Under the pieces are notes generated by a model, which was given only the letters and a program-made list of their open reading frames with translations, searched no databases and was not told where the DNA came from. A DNA stretch of 5,557 nucleotides from CAJAUT01 sp043809365 (GTDB taxonomy: Bacteria; Patescibacteriota; Microgenomatia; UBA1400; UBA12108), in contig JAZDDW010000037.1 of the NCBI GenBank assembly GCA_043809365.1, positions 1 through 5,557 on the forward strand, given 5' to 3'. Positions within the stretch are counted from its first letter, which is position 1. The number at the start of each line of letters is the position of its first letter. Positions 1 through 4,361 of the stretch are shown one piece after another. The position numbers were made by a program, and so were the translations under genes.

Positions 1-5
1 AATCT

Positions 6-1031
6 ATGATTTACCTCCTTCGTGCCAGCCATGCCAACGAATTCGAACTCCAAAATTATTACGGTATTAACGATCTAGAAGTTGTCACCAGCCAGCATCC
101 GCTCACTGACATAAAATTACCGAATACAAAATTGTGGTCACCAACCGACCTCCCCAACTTTCCCTTCCGTCGCCAACTATTTAACCGCCTTTTCGGTGGA
201 GAACAATGGCTCCTCGGCCTAGAACAGTACTTATCAAAACGACATCATGATTTAAATCATGATATCATCCACACCGCCGAGACCTATACTCCCTACACCC
301 ATCAAGCCGTACAGTTACGCAAAAGGGGAGTAATCAGCAAATTGATCTGCACCTGTTGGGAGACCATCCCCCACAACAACGAAAAATTTGCTCGTTTGCG
401 ACATTGGAAACAAGAAGCCTACCAACACGTCTACCTCTTCCACACCCCTACCATCCGTGCCAAACAAGCACTGCTCAAAGAGGGGGTCACAGAAAGCAAA
501 ATCAAAGTCATTCCTTACGGAGTTGACCCCTCTCGTTTTGCCCCCCGTTCCCTACAGGGTCGGACCCTGAAGGCTCACAAACCGCTCGTTCTCACCCTCG
601 CTCGTCGCGTCCCAGAGAAAGGTCTCGCCATCTTCGCACGTCTGCGAGCTGATTTTACTTCTCGTGCCGAGTTTCGCTGGGTATTCGATGTCCCGTATTC
701 CGAGATTCCCGCTCTCCTGCGCGAGGGAGATATCTTTCTTCTCGCCAGCTCTCCCACCCCTACCTGGGAAGAGCAGTACGGCATGGTGCTAATTGAGGCC
801 ATGGCCACCGGTCTTCCCATTATCACCACCACCTGCGGTGCCATTCCCGAAGTGGTAGGGGATGCCGCCCTCCTGGCTCCTCCTGGAGATTATTCGGCTA
901 TCTTTACTCATCTTCAACACCTCTTGACCATTCCCACCCTCGCCCCCGCCCTCTCCCGCGCCGCTTCCACTCGTGCTAAACATCTCTATGACTCTCGTCT
1001 CATCACCACTCAACTTGCAACCTTGTACTAG
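6..1031 (+). CDS. GT4-family (group 1) glycosyltransferase, apparently shortened C-domain
   Basis: 341 residues. A GT-B glycosyltransferase expected to move a sugar from a nucleotide-sugar donor onto a glycan or lipid acceptor at the cytoplasmic face of the membrane. Seen: an N-terminal domain opening with MIYLLRAS and an ANEFELQ segment typical of family N-termini; the interdomain VIPYGVDPSRF motif (168-178); the LARRVPEKG donor-phosphate loop (198-206, R200/K205); the E-x7-E signature E256/E264 within WEEQYGMVLIEAMATGLP; and an IPEVVGDAALLAPPGD tail (280-295). Odd: between EKG and the VPYSEIPALL segment (229-238) only about 22 residues remain, where family members usually have a further strand-helix unit (the 'vGdGp' region); the total is also short against the usual 360-400. 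The stop and C-terminal helix look intact. The ATG at position 6 is chosen by homology style; only five upstream bases are visible, so no ribosome binding site can be judged. Acceptor and sugar cannot be deduced. Family assignment is firm, activity is not. Confidence 0.92.
   Translation: MIYLLRASHANEFELQNYYGINDLEVVTSQHPLTDIKLPNTKLWSPTDLPNFPFRRQLFNRLFGGEQWLLGLEQYLSKRHHDLNHDIIHTAETYTPYTHQAVQLRKRGVISKLICTCWETIPHNNEKFARLRHWKQEAYQHVYLFHTPTIRAKQALLKEGVTESKIKVIPYGVDPSRFAPRSLQGRTLKAHKPLVLTLARRVPEKGLAIFARLRADFTSRAEFRWVFDVPYSEIPALLREGDIFLLASSPTPTWEEQYGMVLIEAMATGLPIITTTCGAIPEVVGDAALLAPPGDYSAIFTHLQHLLTIPTLAPALSRAASTRAKHLYDSRLITTQLATLY
244..263. repeat. Perfect 20-bp palindrome inside the glycosyltransferase gene
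   Basis: ATCATGATTT followed directly by its reverse complement AAATCATGAT. It consists of two copies of the 8-bp palindrome ATCATGAT separated by TTAA, and a further overlapping 10-bp palindrome (ATGATATCAT) runs from 259 to 268. It lies in coding sequence (RHHDLNHDI region). Function unknown; it could be a protein-binding site or chance. Confidence 0.9.
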
Positions 1032-1056
1032 ACAGTACCTCCAATCATTGTATGAT
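1029..1056 (+). promoter_or_regulatory. Sigma70-type promoter for the membrane protein/helicase pair
   Basis: A -35-like TAGACA (1029-1034, 5 of 6 consensus bases, overlapping the upstream stop codon TAG) and a -10-like TATGAT (1051-1056, 5 of 6) lie 16 bases apart. Predicted start of transcription is about 1063, leaving a 5' leader of about 23 bases that contains the Shine-Dalgarno. It would drive the membrane protein and the overlapping helicase gene independently of the upstream glycosyltransferase. Confidence 0.55.
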
Positions 1057-1087
1057 AGAGCTAATACTCGTTACGTAGGAGCTCTAT
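1055..1087 (+). repeat. 8-bp inverted repeat over the start region
   Basis: The arms ATAGAGCT (1055-1062) and AGCTCTAT (1080-1087) are perfect reverse complements around a 17-base spacer. The right arm covers the last two bases of the Shine-Dalgarno and the first two bases of the ATG; the left arm overlaps the -10 box. In RNA made by readthrough from the upstream gene this could hide the start codon. In RNA starting near 1063 the left arm would be absent. It could instead be a DNA operator. Confidence 0.6.
1077..1081 (+). promoter_or_regulatory. Shine-Dalgarno for the membrane protein
   Basis: AGGAG four bases before the ATG at 1086. The sequence is strong, the spacing slightly short. It supports the chosen start. 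Confidence 0.7.
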
Positions 1088-1520
1088 GAAACAATACACC
1101 GATCAATTAGACAAAGTTTTATCTGAATATCTCATCAAAAAAGTCCCCGCACTCCCCACAGAGATCAAAGATCTCCTAGTCAAACTCGCACCTTTTTTTG
1201 CTATTCTCTCTGTTATTCTCGGCCTGCCAGCCATTCTCGCCGTTTTTGGTCTTGGAGCCTTTATGACGCCTTTCGCTTGGGTAGTTGGAGCCAGAACCGC
1301 CACCTTCTGGTTATTTTGGCTAGTTAGTTTAGTCCAAATTGGTTTTGCTGGCCTCTCCATCAAACCTCTTTTTGCCCGCGCTGGCCATGGTTGGAGACTC
1401 ATGTATTATTCCCAGCTTGTTAGTATCGTGACTTCCCTCAATCATTTCAACGTGATGTCGCTCGCCTTTACCCTCCTCTCTCTTTACCTTCTCTACCAGG
1501 TAAAGTCAAGCTACAAGTGA
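1086..1520 (+). CDS. Small four-helix integral membrane protein, function unknown
   Basis: 144 residues. The N-terminus (about 1-33) is polar and probably amphipathic and cytoplasmic (KQYTDQLDKVLSEYL). It is followed by hydrophobic stretches at about 35-58, 71-90, 104-118 and 122-138, which I read as four membrane segments, and a short basic tail ending SSYK. There is no signal peptide cleavage site, no catalytic motif and no cysteine. The segment order, with a glycine/proline-rich first helix (LGLPAILAVFGLGAF) and a polar GHGWRLMYYSQ loop before the last two helices, resembles a hypothetical membrane protein I associate with Patescibacteria genomes; that is from memory, not a search. The start is fixed by AGGAG upstream. 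Its stop TGA is shared with the GTG start of the helicase gene (GTGA), so the two are probably translated together. Function not known. Confidence 0.85.
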   Translation: MKQYTDQLDKVLSEYLIKKVPALPTEIKDLLVKLAPFFAILSVILGLPAILAVFGLGAFMTPFAWVVGARTATFWLFWLVSLVQIGFAGLSIKPLFARAGHGWRLMYYSQLVSIVTSLNHFNVMSLAFTLLSLYLLYQVKSSYK

Positions 1521-2830
1521 CGCTCGATCTTAATCCACAATTTCTCACTGTACTTGATTTGCTAGAAAATTCGTCAGATTCACTCTTTATCACGGGTCGC
1601 GCTGGCACGGGTAAAAGTACCCTACTTACCTATTTCCAACAACACACTACTCAAAATATCGTCGTTCTTGCTCCCACAGGGGTGGCGGCAGTAAATATTG
1701 GTGGCGCCACCATCCACAGTTTTTTTGGCTTTAAGCCCGATATCACGCTGGAGAAAGCGTGGGGCCTCGGTGGGAAGACAAAAAAGTCCGGCCTCTACCG
1801 TGCACTTGACGCGATCGTGATTGACGAGATCAGTATGGTTCGCGCCGATCTCTTGGACTGTATAGATGCTTTTATGCGCCGGGTTGTCGGCAACTCTCAC
1901 CCCTTTGGAGGTAAGCGGGTTATTTTCTTTGGCGACCTCTACCAGCTCCCCCCCGTGGTCACTCGGGATGAAGAGGAGATCTATCGCTCCCGCTACATCT
2001 CCCCCTTTTTCTTTAGCGCCGACGTCATGGATCGGCTCGCTTTGACCTACCTCGAGCTCACCCATATCTATAGGCAGACCGACGATGAGTTTATCGCGGT
2101 TTTAAACGCCATCCGTGAAAATGCGGCCACTCCGCAACATCTAGCCCTACTTAACACTCGGCTCAACGAGGATTATGCCCCGCCTCCCGAAGAGTATTCA
2201 ATCTATTTGACAGGCACCAACCGGAGCGCCGAGTCCTACAACACCTATCAGCTCCACTCCCTCCCCGGTCGCCTCCACAGTTTTTCCGCCACCACAACCG
2301 GCAGTTTTGACCGTCGTACGCAGCCCGCTCCTCGCGAGCTTGAGCTCAAGTTGGGAGCCCAGGTCATGATGACCAGTAACGACCGGGAGAAACGGTTTAT
2401 CAACGGTACGGTTGGACGGGTAGAGGAAATAGGCGAGACGGACGGTACTCCCGTGATCTCGATTCGGTTACATAATAAAAAATTGGTCGACGTCACCCCC
2501 AACACCTGGGAAATGTTCAAGTTTAACTTTAGTCCCACTTCTGGCCGGATCACGACCGAAGTTGCCGGAACCTATACCCAGTTACCCCTTATGCTCGCCT
2601 GGGGCATTACCATCCACAAGGCACAAGGTAAGACTTTTGATCGTTTGGCCATCGATCTTCCGGCCTCCTTCGCCCACGGTCAGACCTATGTGGCGCTCTC
2701 CCGTGCGACCAGTCTTTCCAGCATCATTCTCAAGTCTCCTCTCTCCCCTCGCCACGTCATCATGGACCCCGTCGTCACCTCCTGGCTCACCCTCATGCGC
2801 AATACCAGCTCCATGTCAACTATTTTGTAA
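1517..2830 (+). CDS. Pif1/RecD-like superfamily 1 DNA helicase
   Basis: 437 residues with the SF1B helicase motifs in order: Walker A GRAGTGKST (27-35), motif Ia LAPTGVAA with NIGGATIHSFFG (51-71), Walker B IDEISM (102-107), motif III FGDLYQLPPV (138-147), motif IV IYRQTD with R186 (184-189), motif V ITIHKAQGKTFD (364-375) and motif VI YVALSRAT (391-398). All key nucleotide-binding and arginine-finger residues are present, so it should be an active ATP-driven 5'-3' DNA translocase/helicase, acting in cytoplasmic DNA repair, recombination or replication of structured DNA. There is little beyond the helicase core: about 40 residues follow motif VI, with none of the C-terminal accessory domains some bacterial relatives carry. 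The start is GTG at 1517, inside the GTGA overlap with the membrane protein stop; no strong Shine-Dalgarno is seen, which fits translational coupling. The coding strand is C/T-rich. A RecD-like label would be an alternative name, but no RecB/RecC partner is present. Confidence 0.93.
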   Translation: MTLDLNPQFLTVLDLLENSSDSLFITGRAGTGKSTLLTYFQQHTTQNIVVLAPTGVAAVNIGGATIHSFFGFKPDITLEKAWGLGGKTKKSGLYRALDAIVIDEISMVRADLLDCIDAFMRRVVGNSHPFGGKRVIFFGDLYQLPPVVTRDEEEIYRSRYISPFFFSADVMDRLALTYLELTHIYRQTDDEFIAVLNAIRENAATPQHLALLNTRLNEDYAPPPEEYSIYLTGTNRSAESYNTYQLHSLPGRLHSFSATTTGSFDRRTQPAPRELELKLGAQVMMTSNDREKRFINGTVGRVEEIGETDGTPVISIRLHNKKLVDVTPNTWEMFKFNFSPTSGRITTEVAGTYTQLPLMLAWGITIHKAQGKTFDRLAIDLPASFAHGQTYVALSRATSLSSIILKSPLSPRHVIMDPVVTSWLTLMRNTSSMSTIL

Positions 2831-2832
2831 CT

Positions 2833-2863
2833 TTGTTTATTACTGGGCGAAAAATTATATAAT
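2833..2863 (+). promoter_or_regulatory. Promoter with consensus -10, probably giving a leaderless mRNA
   Basis: A perfect TATAAT lies at 2858-2863, only eight bases before the ATG at 2872, so transcription would begin at about 2870-2872, at or just before the start codon. The -35 is weak: TTGTTT at 2833-2838 (19-base spacer) or TTTATT at 2836-2841 (16-base spacer). No Shine-Dalgarno lies between. Confidence 0.5.
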
Positions 2864-2864
2864 T
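2853..2864. repeat. 12-bp AT palindrome covering the -10 box
   Basis: AATTATATAATT equals its own reverse complement. It includes the TATAAT on the + strand and therefore a second TATAAT on the - strand. It could be a repressor site, or simply AT-rich coincidence. Confidence 0.6.
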
Positions 2865-2871
2865 GTTACTC

Positions 2872-3738
2872 ATGACTATTGCAGAGTTGACCACTAGAAC
2901 CCTATCAGAAGCAAAATTACTTCCAAATATTATTTCAAAATTACGGCGCGATTTTATCGACATTTATTGTTGGGGTGACACTGTCTGGATGGGTAACTTC
3001 GGCAATAATGCAAATTTTTCTGAACCATTAACTCTCGGACAGATGTATCGTAAAGGTCTCGCCACAATACGTGATTTACTCCCTACTACTATCAAACGTA
3101 ATCTACTCGAAAACACACTACAATCTCTTCCAATCGCACGTTCAAAACAGGGTATTGAGCCAATTGGGGGCAGCTCTTCGACAAGAGTTTATCGAGTCAT
3201 CATGGACAATCGCATGCACTATACGATAGGTATCAGTAAAGAAAGTGCCGACACACAGAACAAAAAAACGATATTCTCTCGTGTTACTTGGCTACAACGC
3301 GATTATTACAGAGTCAGAGAAATGTATCAACCTTCAAAAGTACTAATTCCTGATCAGCAATATGCAGTTTTCCAAGACAATTATAATAGATGGCGATATT
3401 TATTTGTTCGCGATTACGTTCCCTCTCCAATTCGTGATATTTTTCAAGTCTCCATTGATGAAATATCTGCCATTCTACGAGATAATCCGCATGTCAAAGA
3501 GCAAGTTAATGGTTTTCTCACCATATCCAATGACAACGAACGATTTGTTCTTACTGAACAGCTAGACTTGCTAGGACACCACAACTTGTGTTTGGCAACT
3601 ATTAATGGGGAGCCAAATCTGGTTTTTCTCGATGCTCACACCCGCGAACTACGCAATGAAAAAGACAACTACCACCGTCAACAGATTAGAGCACGATTAA
3701 AACACCTTGCTCAAGCTGTACAAAAGGCTAATTCTTAG
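2872..3738 (+). CDS. Unrecognised 288-residue protein, possibly kinase-like fold
   Basis: I do not recognise this family. The start chosen is ATG 2872; the in-frame TTG at 2863 overlaps the -10 box and adds only three residues. It is soluble: no signal peptide or membrane segment. Seen: a helical N-terminal third with an IYCWGDTVWMGNFGNN patch (31-46); then GGSSSTRVYRV (99-109), which resembles a glycine-rich nucleotide loop, followed by a lysine-bearing strand (YTIGISK, K123); a WRYLFVRDYVP segment like a kinase hinge; and near the C-terminus LDLLGHHN (D232, N238) followed by LVFLDAHT (D254), which echoes the catalytic-loop Asp...Asn and metal-binding Asp of distant kinase-like phosphotransferases. 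The motif match is by eye and weak. The C-terminus is basic and helical. The gene stands alone, with its own promoter and a more AT-rich base composition than the helicase gene upstream. Real gene: likely, given length and composition. Function: unknown. Confidence 0.8.
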   Translation: MTIAELTTRTLSEAKLLPNIISKLRRDFIDIYCWGDTVWMGNFGNNANFSEPLTLGQMYRKGLATIRDLLPTTIKRNLLENTLQSLPIARSKQGIEPIGGSSSTRVYRVIMDNRMHYTIGISKESADTQNKKTIFSRVTWLQRDYYRVREMYQPSKVLIPDQQYAVFQDNYNRWRYLFVRDYVPSPIRDIFQVSIDEISAILRDNPHVKEQVNGFLTISNDNERFVLTEQLDLLGHHNLCLATINGEPNLVFLDAHTRELRNEKDNYHRQQIRARLKHLAQAVQKANS

Positions 3739-3847
3739 CATTTCCACGTCGTCTTGTCCCTCTACAACTCTATAATCCGGTGGAATGACACTATTTCCCC
3801 TACTTTGACCTATTGTCAGATACTATAGGGAGTAGTTAAATGCAATT
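3739..3847. other. Intergenic region with possible promoter elements
   Basis: 109 bases. It contains a consensus TATAAT at 3771-3776 without a convincing -35; a second possible pair, TTGTCA (3813-3818) and TTAAAT (3836-3841) with a 17-base spacer, which would start a transcript at about 3848; and a Shine-Dalgarno-like AGGGAG at 3827-3832. CCCTA (3798-3802) can pair with TAGGG (3826-3830), enclosing a TGAC/GTCA mini-stem, which might mask AGGGAG. A seven-codon ATG frame at 3785-3808 is probably meaningless. No single element is decisive. Confidence 0.35.
3827..3832 (+). promoter_or_regulatory. Shine-Dalgarno-like AGGGAG
   Basis: Seven bases before an ATG at 3840 (56-codon frame) and fifteen before an ATG at 3848 (38-codon proline-rich frame). 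The spacing favours the first, the protein composition the second. Confidence 0.4.
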
Positions 3848-3964
3848 ATGGGAACCCCAGAAACACGAAAACCTCTACCAGGGCCACCACCTGGCGGACC
3901 TTATGAACCCGGGCAAGTCCCTCATCCAAAACCACAACCACCCAAAATTCCTGGTAAAGGCTAA
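3848..3964 (+). CDS. Candidate 38-residue proline-rich micropeptide
   Basis: The frame starts at ATG 3848 and ends at TAA 3962-3964. The peptide has 14 prolines and 7 glycines in 38 residues, including a PLPGPPPGGPYEPGQ stretch (9-23) and KPQPPKIPGKG at the end. It has five Lys/Arg against two Glu, and no hydrophobic segment or cysteine, so it would be an extended, mildly basic, soluble peptide. Support for reality: the ordered composition, a plausible promoter ending six bases before the ATG (TTGTCA/TTAAAT), and a stop codon overlapping by two bases the stop of the convergent HNH gene, as if the two were packed against each other. Against: very short, low complexity, and an overlapping 56-codon frame (ATG 3840 to TAG 4010) with better Shine-Dalgarno spacing. 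No function can be assigned; proline-rich peptides often bind other proteins. Confidence 0.45.
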   Translation: MGTPETRKPLPGPPPGGPYEPGQVPHPKPQPPKIPGKG

Positions 3965-4293
3965 CCAAACTTCCAACCTCTTCGATAAGCCTCAATCGTT
4001 CGCTGTATAGCCAAAGAAGATAACTCACACGCCCACCTTCGTTTGTCTTCTTCCGTTGCACCATTGTGCAGTTTTCCCCAGTGAGCACCCTTACTACACA
4101 CGGTAACTAAGTTTTCTGGGATATCCTCTTTATCATATATATGATGAACAGATAATTTTCTCCCACATTCATGTTGATCAGGAAATTGGCAAGTATGTCC
4201 ATCTCTGTCAATAATTGCCTTGACTTGGTGCAATGTGATTAGAACGAATGGTAACAATATCGAAATATCTAAGTTATGTAGTTGTTCAATCAT
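3961..4293 (-). CDS. HNH-type endonuclease-like protein
   Basis: 110 residues. The HNH (beta-beta-alpha-metal) core is visible: RDGHTCQF (30-37), C35 and C43 as the first zinc pair, then LSVHHI (47-52) with the catalytic-type H50-H51, IPENLVTVC (58-66) with N61, and C66 plus H71 and H76. HNH domains cut DNA with a metal bound by the His/Asn set. Unusual: the second zinc knuckle is normally C-x2-C, but here it reads C-SKGA-H, so one cysteine is missing and His71 may stand in. The N-terminal 22 residues (ISILLPFVLIT) are hydrophobic and do not look like the usual approach to the domain, so the true start might be later, or the gene may be a truncated copy. The C-terminal helix (about 80-105) is basic and has W72, W87 and W107. 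It is the only minus-strand gene and is convergent with the micropeptide. Possible roles are homing-type, defence or repair nuclease; none can be chosen. Confidence 0.75.
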   Translation of the reverse strand: MIEQLHNLDISILLPFVLITLHQVKAIIDRDGHTCQFPDQHECGRKLSVHHIYDKEDIPENLVTVCSKGAHWGKLHNGATEEDKRRWACELSSLAIQRTIEAYRRGWKFG

Positions 4294-4316
4294 AAAAAAT
4301 CCCGCGTTGGCAGGAT
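4294..4316 (-). terminator. Terminator-like hairpin with T-tract, minus strand
   Basis: Read on the minus strand, ATCCTGC - CAAC - GCGGGAT forms a seven-pair stem (one T-G wobble in RNA) with a four-base loop, followed by a T run that ends right before the HNH start codon. On the plus strand no T-tract follows, and one pair becomes a C-A mismatch. No minus-strand gene lies upstream to be terminated, so it may instead be a leader attenuator or a relic. Confidence 0.5.
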
Positions 4317-4324
4317 AGTAGCAA

Positions 4325-4355
4325 TTTACGCTAAAAAGACGAAATAGTCTACAAT
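4325..4355 (+). promoter_or_regulatory. Promoter of the DUF2130 gene, probably leaderless
   Basis: TACAAT (4350-4355, 5 of 6) lies six bases before the ATG at 4362, placing transcription start at about the start codon. The -35 candidate TTTACG (4325-4330, 4 of 6) is 19 bases upstream of it, a long spacer. No Shine-Dalgarno is present. Confidence 0.5.
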
Positions 4356-4361
4356 ACCCTT

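Noticed and set aside
575..1013. Minus-strand open frames of 89 and 74 codons opposite the glycosyltransferase
   Set aside because: They lie wholly inside a gene with clear family motifs and their products are low-complexity and Arg/Gly/Ser-rich, as expected for antisense of C/T-rich coding DNA.
2562..2897. 111-codon + strand frame overlapping the helicase end
   Set aside because: It is a shadow of helicase motifs V and VI, Pro/Ser-rich, and runs through the promoter of the next gene.
3727..3743. Hairpin GCTAA-TTC-TTAGC over the stop of the 288-residue gene as a terminator
   Set aside because: Only five pairs, mostly A-T, and a run of three T; too weak to call.
3785..3808. Seven-codon leader peptide after TATAAT 3771-3776
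   Set aside because: It is very short, has no regulatory codon run, and no downstream attenuator is seen.
3840..4010. 56-codon frame with good Shine-Dalgarno spacing
   Set aside because: Not listed as a gene because it runs about 50 bases into the HNH gene and its product shows no recognisable pattern; kept as the alternative to the micropeptide.
3846..4088. 80-codon minus-strand frame
   Set aside because: It overlaps the HNH gene in another frame on the same strand and is antisense to the proline-rich frame; its Val-rich part is just the complement of the CCA-rich DNA.
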